Assembly: GCA_965112735.1 (NCBI GenBank) | Contig: OZ218964.1 | Coordinates: 2,604,001-2,668,000, forward strand | DNA: 64,000 nt | From: Phaeosaccion multiseriatum | Lineage: Eukaryota > Ochrophyta, other classes | Direction of reading: 5' to 3' | In this document: piece after piece, positions 15,679-29,370 of the stretch | How the letters are laid out: every line of letters begins with the position of its first letter | Position numbering within the stretch: position 1 is the stretch's first letter | Notes under the pieces: model-generated | What the model saw: the letters and a program-made list of their open reading frames with translations, nothing else | Told to the model about the DNA's origin: nothing | The model's database searches: none | Position numbers and translations under genes: made by a program

Positions 15679-17977
15679 TCAGGGGCTCGTCACGGGCGTG
15701 AGCACATTCTTTATTTGGTCAGAGTCCCCTCCGGAGGCCTCCCAGCCCGGCACAAGATCATCGCAGTAGAACTCGTCCACGGTCATGTCTTTGCTGAGCT
15801 TGGTGGCGATTCGAGCGGCGGCAAGCTCCGCCAAGACCACCTCCTGCTCGTCCTCGTCGGGAAGGCCTCGTGTGCGGGCCCTCATGAGCTTGACCGCCAC
15901 GAAGATGACGAACACTGCAGGGGACGGGGGACGGGAGGGAGGGAGGGAGGGATGGAGGGAGGGAGGGAGGGTTCAGTTTTGGCGTCAGTTCGGATGATTC
16001 TAGCTCAAGTATGGATCCCCGTGGATGGAACCATGCGATATCGGGAGGGAAGGAGGGAGGGAAGGAGGTCACGCTACACCATGAAGTCAAGGAGAGAGGG
16101 AGATAAATCACGCTCCATCATGAAGTCACTGAAGTCGATCGATTGTGCTGCCATATGTCAAACGGACCCTCCTCTCCACTCACAACCATATGGTGCCATA
16201 TGTTCTTATGTTCTCACTTACATAGCATGATCTCCTCGAAGGCCCCGGCGTTGGCGAAGGCGGATCCGAGGGCGGTGGAGGGCGTGGTGCACGTCTTACT
16301 CTTGCAGTCGAAATAGTCTTCCACGAGGGTTTCCGGGGTGAGGGTTGTGGACAGCGGCGCCAGCAGGTTCTTGCAGCTGGCAGCTCGGATGGAGGGCTTG
16401 AAACCGTAAAGGTTTTTGTTGACGAAGCCCGCAGAGCCATAGGTGTTGATGGCCACGGAACCGAGCGGGGTGGTGAGGTCGTCGGTCGCATAACGGTCGA
16501 GCAGAATCTCGAGGTCGAAATCGCTGTAGCAATCGCTGAAGCCGTCTACGCACCCTGCGTTGCACACGTCGTCGTAGAACTGGACGTCGGGCTTGAGCAG
16601 CAGCTGCGTTGAACCGATGGTATCCTGCAAGGCCTTGTCGGTGATGAGAATGAAGGCCTCGCCCGTCTCCTGGATGGTGATACTGTACGGCGGCGGGGTG
16701 GAACAGAAGCAAGAGAAGGCCCGGCCAAGGAGGGGGTGCGAGGAGTTGCAGGGCTCGTCAGTGAACTTACTCTAGCTCCGTGCTTTCTTAAACGACTTAG
16801 AAAGACACCTCCCTCCCTCCCATGTGCCTCTTACATGTTTGAGAACTCGGTATCTGTGAAGACTCCGCCCGTCGACATGGTCTCTTGGAAGCTCTGCAGC
16901 CTGCGACGGGCGTCAGAGTCGCTGGAAGTCGTCGAGGAGGCTCCAGAGGAGCCACTCGTGTCGGTCTCGGTGTCGGAGTCAGTGCCAGTTTCAGTGCCAG
17001 TAGAGCCGTTGTCTGCCTCTGTGTCCGTGTTCGTGCCGGTGTCGGAGCCGGTGTCAGAGGCGTCATCAATCGCCCGTTTGGCGTCACTCGCAATGCTTGC
17101 GTCGCTGGCTGTGGTCGAGGACGAGGAAGACCCCCCAGAGGAGGAGGAGAAGGAGCTGGTGCCAGTGCCAGTGCCAGTACCAGTGCCAGTGCCAGTGCCA
17201 GTGCCAGTACCAGTGCCAGTGCCAGTGCCAGTGCCAGTGCCAGTGCCAGTGCCAGTGCCAGTGGAGGCGGAGGAAGCGGAGGAGCTGGAGCCAATCCCTG
17301 AGCTTGAGGTGTACTGGTACGTGCTCTCTGCGTCGAACTCCGGCACCTCCACGAGCTGTTCCTTGGCATCCGCGACGGAGAGGATCTCCTTGTTGATGGC
17401 AATCGCCGTTGCGATGGTCGCGAGGTTGATGGTGAAGGGCAAGAAAGTCGTGTCTTCATCATCATCCCCCGTCCCCGTCGAGCTTGTTGTTGCTGTGGTT
17501 GCGTTCTGACCGAAGCAGAAGGGCTTGGCAGCGTCACAGCTGCAGTCCACACTGATGGCCATGGAGTCCCCACCCGATACAGACACTTCGTCTTGTCCGC
17601 AGCCGTACGTAGAATGGTCTTTGGCGAGGAGAATATCGGCGATGGTCGGATCGAAGATGTAGGGGAAGTAGCTGGGGGAGGGGAGAAAGAGCAAAGGGCC
17701 ACAGTAAGTCAATAAGCGCAGGTTGGGGGGTCGTGTTGTAGTCATGTAGACATAAGCAGGGGGGTCCAAGCGACGGCAGCACCAGCTAGGACTGAAATTG
17801 GAACTCGAAACTTTAGTAAGTACTTACGTGGGGAAGTCAAGCGCGAGGCTGCCCTTGCTGGCGGTGCACTTCTTGCTGGCAAGATACATGAAGTTCTGAG
17901 GACATGTCAAGCAAGCAGGGGTATATGGGCATGGGGAGAGGAGGGAGAGAAAGGACGGGAGAGAGAAGGATACACAG

Positions 17978-18025
<48 letters not shown>

Positions 18026-19105
18026 AAGAGAGGCAGGTTGTGGGTCAGGTTGTGGGTCAGGCGTATTCTCGATGTCACAAGGGAGCGCGGCGACTGGTCA
18101 CGAGGCAGGGGCAGGGCTGACGACCAACGAGGGGTAGCTACACCCTCAGTCAAGCTTGATCAGACTCATTGAGACTCAGGCAGACACACTCACGTCGATG
18201 CTGGTGTGCGTCTTGGTGAAGGCGTTGATCTCTGTGATGCACTCGTTGATGGTGGCGACGTCAACTGCGAATTGCTCGTTGCCTCCGCTGTAGTCATTGA
18301 ACGTCAGCCTCTTCCACTGAGCAGGAGGCAACCGGGCAAGGGAGGGGGGGGAGTGTGAATAAGCGAGACCGCATCGCACTCCAGCCAGACCAAATGTCGG
18401 GGAGCAAGCGACGCGCAAGCCACGCAAACACTTGTTCCCACACTCACTCACCGAGTCCGATCCCTTGTACGAAGTCCCGTTGTTTGAGAAGGTGTTGTCC
18501 TCTGTGACAAAGAAGCTCGAGGTTGTGGTGACTGGAACCGTCGTGCAAGTAATCTCGTTGTAGGATGTCTTCTTGTCTTGCTTCTCCAAGCTCACGTAGC
18601 GAGTCGTCTATAGTCGTTTACAGGGACAGTAGAGTGTTACTTGTTACTTTGGCTGTGGAAGCTCAGTGAGGCAATTGGAAGGAGTCAAGCCCACTCACCG
18701 CGCACGTCTGCAGCCCACTGACGAAGAAGTAGAGAAACGCAATCGCTAGTGCAATCTGCCAGGGGAAGAGAAGAGGAGAGAGAGGGGCAGGGCAGTGAGT
18801 CAATCATCGTCACAGCTTTGTTGTTTCTCCGATTTGCTTGCGGACATTGCCAAGTTATCACGCTGTGTTTCCCCATCAACTCGCGTCTCCGCGTGTCTCA
18901 CCCAGAGGAGGATGCCGCACATGAACCTGGGCTTCCCCTTGACAACACGGAGCTTCAGAGGTAGGCTTGACAGGAAGTCGGCCCGGAATCTCTGCAGGGT
19001 GGTCTTGGGCGTTCGCTCAGCCGGGCGGGGAGCCACCCCGGCCGTACGCTGCGGAGGAGGAGGAGGGGCCGTGGCCCCCTCTTCGTAATCATGCATTCTG
19101 CTCAT
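15679..19105 (-). CDS. Array copy 3: two-pass membrane protein with Thr-Gly repeat, unknown function
   Basis: Protein identical to copy 2 over every exon compared, with the same eight exons shifted by about 4829 bp. The gene is 3 bp shorter overall because of a shorter CA/GA microsatellite in intron 4 (about 17975-18021) and a 1-bp deletion in the last intron near 16170, both outside coding sequence. Confidence 0.75.
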
Positions 19106-19421
19106 GTTTGGCAAGTTTTTCTGTATTACCACCCCTTGATCCTTTTTCGCTTGTACTTTCCTCTCTCCTCCTTCCCCTTTCCACTTTAGCTACTAATGGC
19201 GAGAATACTCAAGGGGTTTAGAGAATGCACAACCAGAGCCCTGCTCCCAATGGCAGGTCTCCTATTATCCTGAAGTTTCCTAACGATTTATCTCTAGGTA
19301 AAGTAACAAGTGATTTGTGCTTTCCTTTGCCTCCGGCGAGATTTCCGTAACGCCAGTTCCTTTTCAGTTTTTCTTAAGTGATTCGCCCAAATTGCCCCCA
19401 ATAATTTTTTTGCACGTACTT

Positions 19422-19863
19422 CGGAAAATGACAGGGAGAAGCGCTATAGCTCTTCGTGTAGCTCTTTGAGATCCCCACCGATCCATGGTCTTTCGGCTTT
19501 CATCGCCTCTTCCCTTCCGTAGTTTTCAGCATTTCCGCAGCAGCACCCCCTTCCCGGGGGGGGGGGGCGGGGGATGTGCACGTCACGGAAATCGCACCAG
19601 GCTTGCGAAGGGTCCTGCTGCTGCTCCACTGTGGCTAGCCGCCGTAGCGCTGCGCCTGTTCTCTTGCAGAAGGGCGGGCAAGCTGCCCATGAGCGATTTC
19701 CGTGGCGTGCACATCCCCCTTCTCCCCCCCCCGGGAAGGGGGTGCTGCTGCGGAAATGCTGACAACTACGGAAGGGAAGAGGCGATGAAAGCCGAAAGAC
19801 CATGGATCGGTGGGGATCTCAAAGAGCTACACGAAGAGCTATAGCGCTTCTCCCAGCTTTCCG
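19422..19863. mobile_element. Foldback element, spacer 3
   Basis: Copy of the spacer 1 element with a longer poly-G tract beside the core. Read from either strand the arms give almost the same sequence. Confidence 0.8.
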
Positions 19864-20507
19864 TTTTTTTTGTTTTTTTTTTCCCATTAAACATTAACCT
19901 ACAAATACACAAATACACAAATACACATGTACCTGTACCATTAAGCCACAAATACACATAAATCCCCCCCCCTTAACCATTAACCTACAAATACACATGT
20001 ACCTCTTGTAACCGTTAACATGTATTGCGCTGTGCAGCAACACAACACCTGCACACCTTCCCTTCTGTCCATTCTATCCTTTGCAAGATCATTCGATCAT
20101 TCGATCATTCCCCTTCACTATGGTGCCATCTGGTGCTCGTTGGGGGAATCGTCTCGCTCGATGCCCACTTTTCATGTCTCTCCCCCAAATTCTCAGTAAA
20201 GGCCCCGCCGTCACGCACCGCTCTGTTACCAACAAGTCAATAAATCCGACCCTCCGCCCCTGTCCAATAATGAAACAGAGCTTCTCTCCCAACACCAGCA
20301 GCATCAGCTGCGAAATCGCCATGATACACCATCCACTGCCATCCAACCCCCCCCCAGTGCAGTATGTGCAAACGTACGGTTCATCACCTCCTGACACTGC
20401 TCCACACTACCTACCTACCAACCAACCCATGCAGCTCGCTCGCTCCCTCCTGTGGTCTTAGCTGATCTGCCGCTAGGATTCTAGCATGGCTCGTCATCAA
20501 ATCATCA

Positions 20508-22807
20508 TCAGGGGCTCGTCACGGGCGTGAGCACATTCTTTATTTGGTCAGAGTCCCCTCCGGAGGCCTCCCAGCCCGGCACAAGATCATCGCAGTAGAA
20601 CTCGTCCACGGTCATGTCTTTGCTGAGCTTGGTGGCGATTCGAGCGGCGGCAAGCTCCGCCAAGACCACCTCCTGCTCGTCCTCGTCGGGAAGGCCTCGT
20701 GTGCGGGCCCTCATGAGCTTGACCGCCACGAAGATGACGAACACTGCAGGGGACGGGGGACGGGAGGGAGGGAGGGAGGGATGGAGGGAGGGAGGGAGGG
20801 TTCAGTTTTGGCGTCAGTTCGGATGATTCTAGCTCAAGTATGGATCCCCGTGGATGGAACCATGCGATATCGGGAGGGAAGGAGGGAGGGAAGGAGGTCA
20901 CGCTACACCATGAAGTCAAGGAGAGAGGGAGATAAATCACGCTCCATCATGAAGTCACTGAAGTCGATCGATTGTGCTGCCATATGTCAAACGGACCCTC
21001 CCTCTCCACTCACAACCATATGGTGCCATATGTTCTTATGTTCTCACTTACATAGCATGATCTCCTCGAAGGCCCCGGCGTTGGCGAAGGCGGATCCGAG
21101 GGCGGTGGAGGGCGTGGTGCACGTCTTACTCTTGCAGTCGAAATAGTCTTCCACGAGGGTTTCCGGGGTGAGGGTTGTGGACAGCGGCGCCAGCAGGTTC
21201 TTGCAGCTGGCAGCTCGGATGGAGGGCTTGAAACCGTAAAGGTTTTTGTTGACGAAGCCCGCAGAGCCATAGGTGTTGATGGCCACGGAACCGAGCGGGG
21301 TGGTGAGGTCGTCGGTCGCATAACGGTCGAGCAGAATCTCGAGGTCGAAATCGCTGTAGCAATCGCTGAAGCCGTCTACGCACCCTGCGTTGCACACGTC
21401 GTCGTAGAACTGGACGTCGGGCTTGAGCAGCAGCTGCGTTGAACCGATGGTATCCTGCAAGGCCTTGTCGGTGATGAGAATGAAGGCCTCGCCCGTCTCC
21501 TGGATGGTGATACTGTACGGCGGCGGGGTGGAACAGAAGCAAGAGAAGGCCCGGCCAAGGAGGGGGTGCGAGGAGTTGCAGGGCTCGTCAGTGAACTTAC
21601 TCTAGCTCCGTGCTTTCTTAAACGACTTAGAAAGACACCTCCCTCCCTCCCATGTGCCTCTTACATGTTTGAGAACTCGGTATCTGTGAAGACTCCGCCC
21701 GTCGACATGGTCTCTTGGAAGCTCTGCAGCCTGCGACGGGCGTCAGAGTCGCTGGAAGTCGTCGAGGAGGCTCCAGAGGAGCCACTCGTGTCGGTCTCGG
21801 TGTCGGAGTCAGTGCCAGTTTCAGTGCCAGTAGAGCCGTTGTCTGCCTCTGTGTCCGTGTTCGTGCCGGTGTCGGAGCCGGTGTCAGAGGCGTCATCAAT
21901 CGCCCGTTTGGCGTCACTCGCAATGCTTGCGTCGCTGGCTGTGGTCGAGGACGAGGAAGACCCCCCAGAGGAGGAGGAGAAGGAGCTGGTGCCAGTGCCA
22001 GTGCCAGTACCAGTGCCAGTGCCAGTGCCAGTGCCAGTACCAGTGCCAGTGCCAGTGCCAGTGCCAGTGCCAGTGCCAGTGCCAGTGCCAGTGGAGGCGG
22101 AGGAAGCGGAGGAGCTGGAGCCAATCCCTGAGCTTGAGGTGTACTGGTACGTGCTCTCTGCGTCGAACTCCGGCACCTCCACGAGCTGTTCCTTGGCATC
22201 CGCGACGGAGAGGATCTCCTTGTTGATGGCAATCGCCGTTGCGATGGTCGCGAGGTTGATGGTGAAGGGCAAGAAAGTCGTGTCTTCATCATCATCCCCC
22301 GTCCCCGTCGAGCTTGTTGTTGCTGTGGTTGCGTTCTGACCGAAGCAGAAGGGCTTGGCAGCGTCACAGCTGCAGTCCACACTGATGGCCATGGAGTCCC
22401 CACCCGATACAGACACTTCGTCTTGTCCGCAGCCGTACGTAGAATGGTCTTTGGCGAGGAGAATATCGGCGATGGTCGGATCGAAGATGTAGGGGAAGTA
22501 GCTGGGGGAGGGGAGAAAGAGCAAAGGGCCACAGTAAGTCAATAAGCGCAGGTTGGGGGGTCGTGTTGTAGTCATGTAGACATAAGCAGGGGGGTCCAAG
22601 CGACGGCAGCACCAGCTAGGACTGAAATTGGAACTCGAAACTTTAGTAAGTACTTACGTGGGGAAGTCAAGCGCGAGGCTGCCCTTGCTGGCGGTGCACT
22701 TCTTGCTGGCAAGATACATGAAGTTCTGAGGACATGTCAAGCAAGCAGGGGTATATGGGCATGGGGAGAGGAGGGAGAGAAAGGACGGGAGAGAGAAGGA
22801 TACACAG

Positions 22808-22857
<50 letters not shown>

Positions 22858-23937
22858 AAGAGAGGCAGGTTGTGGGTCAGGTTGTGGGTCAGGCGTATTC
22901 TCGATGTCACAAGGGAGCGCGGCGACTGGTCACGAGGCAGGGGCAGGGCTGACGACCAACGAGGGGTAGCTACACCCTCAGTCAAGCTTGATCAGACTCA
23001 TTGAGACTCAGGCAGACACACTCACGTCGATGCTGGTGTGCGTCTTGGTGAAGGCGTTGATCTCTGTGATGCACTCGTTGATGGTGGCGACGTCAACTGC
23101 GAATTGCTCGTTGCCTCCGCTGTAGTCATTGAACGTCAGCCTCTTCCACTGAGCAGGAGGCAACCGGGCAAGGGAGGGGGGGGAGTGTGAATAAGCGAGA
23201 CCGCATCGCACTCCAGCCAGACCAAATGTCGGGGAGCAAGCGACGCGCAAGCCACGCAAACACTTGTTCCCACACTCACTCACCGAGTCCGATCCCTTGT
23301 ACGAAGTCCCGTTGTTTGAGAAGGTGTTGTCCTCTGTGACAAAGAAGCTCGAGGTTGTGGTGACTGGAACCGTCGTGCAAGTAATCTCGTTGTAGGATGT
23401 CTTCTTGTCTTGCTTCTCCAAGCTCACGTAGCGAGTCGTCTATAGTCGTTTACAGGGACAGTAGAGTGTTACTTGTTACTTTGGCTGTGGAAGCTCAGTG
23501 AGGCAATTGGAAGGAGTCAAGCCCACTCACCGCGCACGTCTGCAGCCCACTGACGAAGAAGTAGAGAAACGCAATCGCTAGTGCAATCTGCCAGGGGAAG
23601 AGAAGAGGAGAGAGAGGGGCAGGGCAGTGAGTCAATCATCGTCACAGCTTTGTTGTTTCTCCGATTTGCTTGCGGACATTGCCAAGTTATCACGCTGTGT
23701 TTCCCCATCAACTCGCGTCTCCGCGTGTCTCACCCAGAGGAGGATGCCGCACATGAACCTGGGCTTCCCCTTGACAACACGGAGCTTCAGAGGTAGGCTT
23801 GACAGGAAGTCGGCCCGGAATCTCTGCAGGGTGGTCTTGGGCGTTCGCTCAGCCGGGCGGGGAGCCACCCCGGCCGTACGCTGCGGAGGAGGAGGAGGGG
23901 CCGTGGCCCCCTCTTCGTAATCATGCATTCTGCTCAT
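20508..23937 (-). CDS. Array copy 4: two-pass membrane protein with Thr-Gly repeat, unknown function
   Basis: Protein identical to copies 2 and 3, same eight-exon structure. Intron 4 microsatellite is the length seen in copy 2 give or take a unit. The absence of silent changes between copies 2, 3 and 4 is the notable feature. Confidence 0.75.
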
Positions 23938-24253
23938 GTTTGGCAAGTTTTTCTGTATTACCACCCCTTGATCCTTTTTCGCTTGTACTTTCCTCTCTCC
24001 TCCTTCCCCTTTCCACTTTAGCTACTAATGGCGAGAATACTCAAGGGGTTTAGAGAATGCACAACCAGAGCCCTGCTCCCAATGGCAGGTCTCCTATTAT
24101 CCTGAAGTTTCCTAACGATTTATCTCTAGGTAAAGTAACAAGTGATTTGTGCTTTCCTTTGCCTCCGGCGAGATTTCCGTAACGCCAGTTCCTTTTCAGT
24201 TTTTCTTAAGTGATTCGCCCAAATTGCCCCCAATAATTTTTTTGCACGTACTT

Positions 24254-24698
24254 CGGAAAATGACAGGGAGAAGCGCTATAGCTCTTCGTGTAGCTCTTTG
24301 AGATCCCCACCGATCCATGGTCTTTCGGCTTTCATCGCCTCTTCCCTTCCGTAGTTTTCAGCATTTCCGCAGCAGCACCCCCCTTCCCGGGGGGGGGGGG
24401 GGCGGGGGATGTGCACGTCACGGAAATCGCACCAGGCTTGCGAAGGGTCCTGCTGCTGCTCCACTGTGGCTAGCCGCCGTAGCGCTGCGCCTGTTCTCTT
24501 GCAGAAGGGCGGGCAAGCTGCCCATGAGCGATTTCCGTGGCGTGCACATCCCCCTTCTCCCCCCCCCGGGAAGGGGGTGCTGCTGCGGAAATGCTGACAA
24601 CTACGGAAGGGAAGAGGCGATGAAAGCCGAAAGACCATGGATCGGTGGGGATCTCAAAGAGCTACACGAAGAGCTATAGCGCTTCTCCCAGCTTTCCG
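24254..24698. mobile_element. Foldback element, spacer 4
   Basis: Fourth copy of the element, with the longest poly-G tract of the four. There is no such element upstream of copy 5, where the sequence diverges soon after the shared GCGAGATTTCCGTAAC block. Confidence 0.8.
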
Positions 24699-25341
24699 TT
24701 TTTTTGTTTTTTTTTTCCCATTAAACATTAACCTACAAATACACAAATACACAAATACACATGTACCTGTACCATTAAGCCACAAATACACATAAATCCC
24801 CCCCCCTTAACCATTAACCTACAAATACACATGTACCTCTTGTAACCGTTAACATGTATTGCGCTGTGCAGCAACACAACACCTGCACACCTTCCCTTCT
24901 GTCCATTCTATCCTTTGCAAGATCATTCGATCATTCGATCATTCCCCTTCACTATGGTGCCATCTGGTGCTCGTTGGGGGAATCGTCTCGCTCGATGCCC
25001 ACTTTTCATGTCTCTCCCCCAAATTCTCAGTAAAGGCCCCGCCGTCACGCACCGCTCTGTTACCAACAAGTCAATAAATCCGACCCTCCGCCCCTGTCCA
25101 ATAATGAAACAGAGCTTCTCTCCCAACACCAGCAGCATCAGCTGCGAAATCGCCATGATACACCATCCACTGCCATCCAACCCCCCCCCAGTGCAGTATG
25201 TGCAAACGTACGGTTCATCACCTCCTGACACTGCTCCACACTACCTACCTACCAACCAACCCATGCAGCTCGCTCGCTCCCTCCTGTGGTCTTAGCTGAT
25301 CTGCCGCTAGGATTCTAGCATGGCTCGTCATCAAATCATCA

Positions 25342-27641
25342 TCAGGGGCTCGTCACGGGCGTGAGCACATTCTTTATTTGGTCAGAGTCCCCTCCGGAGG
25401 CCTCCCAGCCCGGCACAAGATCATCGCAGTAGAACTCGTCCACGGTCATGTCTTTGCTGAGCTTGGTGGCGATTCGAGCGGCGGCAAGCTCCGCCAAGAC
25501 CACCTCCTGCTCGTCCTCGTCGGGAAGGCCTCGTGTGCGGGCCCTCATGAGCTTGACCGCCACGAAGATGACGAACACTGCAGGGGACGGGGGACGGGAG
25601 GGAGGGAGGGAGGGATGGAGGGAGGGAGGGAGGGTTCAGTTTTGGCGTCAGTTCGGATGATTCTAGCTCAAGTATGGATCCCCGTGGATGGAACCATGCG
25701 ATATCGGGAGGGAAGGAGGGAGGGAAGGAGGTCACGCTACACCATGAAGTCAAGGAGAGAGGGAGATAAATCACGCTCCATCATGAAGTCACTGAAGTCG
25801 ATCGATTGTGCTGCCATATGTCAAACGGACCCTCCCTCTCCACTCACAACCATATGGTGCCATATGTTCTTATGTTCTCACTTACATAGCATGATCTCCT
25901 CGAAGGCCCCGGCGTTGGCGAAGGCGGATCCGAGGGCGGTGGAGGGCGTGGTGCACGTCTTACTCTTGCAGTCGAAATAGTCTTCCACGAGGGTTTCCGG
26001 GGTGAGGGTTGTGGACAGCGGCGCCAGCAGGTTCTTGCAGCTGGCAGCTCGGATGGAGGGCTTGAAACCGTAAAGGTTTTTGTTGACGAAGCCCGCAGAG
26101 CCATAGGTGTTGATGGCCACGGAACCGAGCGGGGTGGTGAGGTCGTCGGTCGCATAACGGTCGAGCAGAATCTCGAGGTCGAAATCGCTGTAGCAATCGC
26201 TGAAGCCGTCTACGCACCCTGCGTTGCACACGTCGTCGTAGAACTGGACGTCGGGCTTGAGCAGCAGCTGCGTTGAACCGATGGTATCCTGCAAGGCCTT
26301 GTCGGTGATGAGAATGAAGGCCTCGCCCGTCTCCTGGATGGTGATACTGTACGGCGGCGGGGTGGAACAGAAGCAAGAGAAGGCCCGGCCAAGGAGGGGG
26401 TGCGAGGAGTTGCAGGGCTCGTCAGTGAACTTACTCTAGCTCCGTGCTTTCTTAAACGACTTAGAAAGACACCTCCCTCCCTCCCATGTGCCTCTTACAT
26501 GTTTGAGAACTCGGTATCTGTGAAGACTCCGCCCGTCGACATGGTCTCTTGGAAGCTCTGCAGCCTGCGACGGGCGTCAGAGTCGCTGGAAGTCGTCGAG
26601 GAGGCTCCAGAGGAGCCACTCGTGTCGGTCTCGGTGTCGGAGTCAGTGCCAGTTTCAGTGCCAGTAGAGCCGTTGTCTGCCTCTGTGTCCGTGTTCGTGC
26701 CGGTGTCGGAGCCGGTGTCAGAGGCGTCATCAATCGCCCGTTTGGCGTCACTCGCAATGCTTGCGTCGCTGGCTGTGGTCGAGGACGAGGAAGACCCCCC
26801 AGAGGAGGAGGAGAAGGAGCTGGTGCCAGTGCCAGTGCCAGTACCAGTGCCAGTGCCAGTGCCAGTGCCAGTACCAGTGCCAGTGCCAGTGCCAGTGCCA
26901 GTGCCAGTGCCAGTGCCAGTGCCAGTGGAGGCGGAGGAAGCGGAGGAGCTGGAGCCAATCCCTGAGCTTGAGGTGTACTGGTACGTGCTCTCTGCGTCGA
27001 ACTCCGGCACCTCCACGAGCTGTTCCTTGGCATCCGCGACGGAGAGGATCTCCTTGTTGATGGCAATCGCCGTTGCGATGGTCGCGAGGTTGATGGTGAA
27101 GGGCAAGAAAGTCGTGTCTTCATCATCATCCCCCGTCCCCGTCGAGCTTGTTGTTGCTGTGGTTGCGTTCTGACCGAAGCAGAAGGGCTTGGCAGCGTCA
27201 CAGCTGCAGTCCACACTGATGGCCATGGAGTCCCCACCCGATACAGACACTTCGTCTTGTCCGCAGCCGTACGTAGAATGGTCTTTGGCGAGGAGAATAT
27301 CGGCGATGGTCGGATCGAAGATGTAGGGGAAGTAGCTGGGGGAGGGGAGAAAGAGCAAAGGGCCACAGTAAGTCAATAAGCGCAGGTTGGGGGGTCGTGT
27401 TGTAGTCATGTAGACATAAGCAGGGGGGTCCAAGCGACGGCAGCACCAGCTAGGACTGAAATTGGAACTCGAAACTTTAGTAAGTACTTACGTGGGGAAG
27501 TCAAGCGCGAGGCTGCCCTTGCTGGCGGTGCACTTCTTGCTGGCAAGATACATGAAGTTCTGAGGACATGTCAAGCAAGCAGGGGTATATGGGCATGGGG
27601 AGAGGAGGGAGAGAAAGGACGGGAGAGAGAAGGATACACAG

Positions 27642-27691
<50 letters not shown>

Positions 27692-28753
27692 AAGAGAGGC
27701 AGGTTGTGGGTCAGGTTGTGGGTCAGGCGTATTCTCGATGTCACAAGGGAGCGCGGCGACTGGTCACGAGGCAGGGGCAGGGCTGACGACCAACGAGGGG
27801 TAGCTACACCCTCAGTCAAGCTTGATCAGACTCATTGAGACTCAGGCAGACACACTCACGTCGATGCTGGTGTGCGTCTTGGTGAAGGCGTTGATCTCTG
27901 TGATGCACTCGTTGATGGTGGCGACGTCAACTGCGAATTGCTCGTTGCCTCCGCTGTAGTCATTGAACGTCAGCCTCTTCCACTGAGCAGGAGGCAACCG
28001 GGCAAGGGAGGGGGGCGTGTGAATAAGCCAGACCGCATCGCACTCCAGCCAGACCAAATGTCGGGGAGCAAGCGACGCGCAAGCCACGCAAACACTTGTT
28101 CCCACACTCACTCACCGAGTCCGATCCCTTGTACGAAGTCCCGTTGTTTGAGAAGGTGTTGTCCTCTGTGACAAAGAAGCTCGAGGTTGTGGTGACTGGA
28201 ACCGTCGTGCAAGTAATCTCGTTGTAGGACGTCTTCTTGTCTTGTTTCTCCAAGCTCACGTAGCGAGTCGTCTATAGTCGTTTACAGGGACAGTGTTACT
28301 TGTTATTGAGGGAGGAAGGGGAGGGAAGGAAAGGAAAGGAAAGGAGGGGACTTACCGCGCACGTCTGCAGCCCGCTGATGAAGAAGTAGAGAAACGCAAT
28401 CGCTAGTGCAATCTGCCAGGGGTGATGAGAAGCAGGCGGGAGAGGGGCAGGGCAGTGAGTCAATCATCGTCAGCTTTGTTGTGTCTCCGATTTGCGGACA
28501 TTGCCAAGTCATCACGCTGTGTTTTCCCGTCAACTCGCGTCTCCGCGTGTCTCACCCAGAGGAGGATGCCGCACATGAACCTGGGCTTCCCCTTGACAAC
28601 ACGGAGCTTCAGAGGTAGGCTTGACAGGAAGTCGGCCCGGAATCTCTGCAGGGTGGTCTTGGGCGTTCGCTCAGCCGGGCGGGGAGCCACCCCGGCCGTA
28701 CGCTGCGGAGGAGGGGTCGTGGCCCCCTTTTCGGCAACATAAACTCTGCTCAT
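25342..28753 (-). CDS. Array copy 5: two-pass membrane protein with Thr-Gly repeat, diverged 5' end
   Basis: Exons 4-8 are identical to copies 2-4. Upstream of about 28012 the sequence diverges: intron 3 is altered, intron 2 has a different GGAAA-rich sequence near 28310-28350, and exon 1 encodes MSRVYVAEKGATTPPPQRTA in place of MSRMHDYEEGATAPPPPPQR. Exon 2 has Ile for Val in the hydrophobic helix (FLYFFISGLQTCA). Its promoter also differs from those of copies 1-4, so it may be regulated differently. Confidence 0.75.
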
Positions 28754-29370
28754 GTTTGGCCCTCTCTTCCTTCGTATTCCCTTGTTTCTTTTTCGCTTGT
28801 ACTCTGCTGTGCTGCCTTTCTCTATCTCCCCTCTTCCTCGTTCCCCTTTTCCCGCCCGCGTTGAGAAGCGAACGGCGAGATTTCCGTAACCGCCAGTTCC
28901 TTTTCACCAAAGCTACTTAAAAGGCCCGAAAGTGGGGCCTTGTCGTGTTAATTGCAACGAGATTGGACCAATCTTGGAACCTTGTCGTGTTAATACAATA
29001 GGCCCGAGACCCCTTGGTGGCTGGGTGCCTGGCTTTGACATGGCATTCACAAACACATCAACATCCAAGCACAAAAGGTGAGGAGTGTATCTTAGAGTGG
29101 GCAAGGATCGGGGAGAGGCAGAGACAACGGGAGGGAGAGGGACGAGCGAGGGGGGACGGACGGCAGCACAGAAGAGAAGGAGGAGCGGCGGCGGGCGCTT
29201 CCGCACCACCTCTACTCTTGTTGCTGTAACGTATTTCTTTCCTGAGGCCTCAAGAGAGCCCAGCTCTGACCCGCTTTCCCCCCTCCTTTCCCCCATCCAC
29301 TCTCCATCACTACCACTACGAACCCACTCCGCAGCCCATCTTTCGCCAAAGAAAGACGGACAATAAAACC
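28754..29370. promoter_or_regulatory. Divergent promoter region, array copy 5 / secreted Cys-rich protein
   Basis: 617 bp between two divergent start codons. At 28960-28974 there is a perfect inverted repeat AGATTGGACCAATCT, a CCAAT box on each strand. It is flanked by a direct repeat CCTTGTCGTGTTAAT at 28938-28952 and 28980-28994, spaced 42 bp apart, about four helical turns. CCAAT is the known NF-Y target; the rest is inference. Confidence 0.5.
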
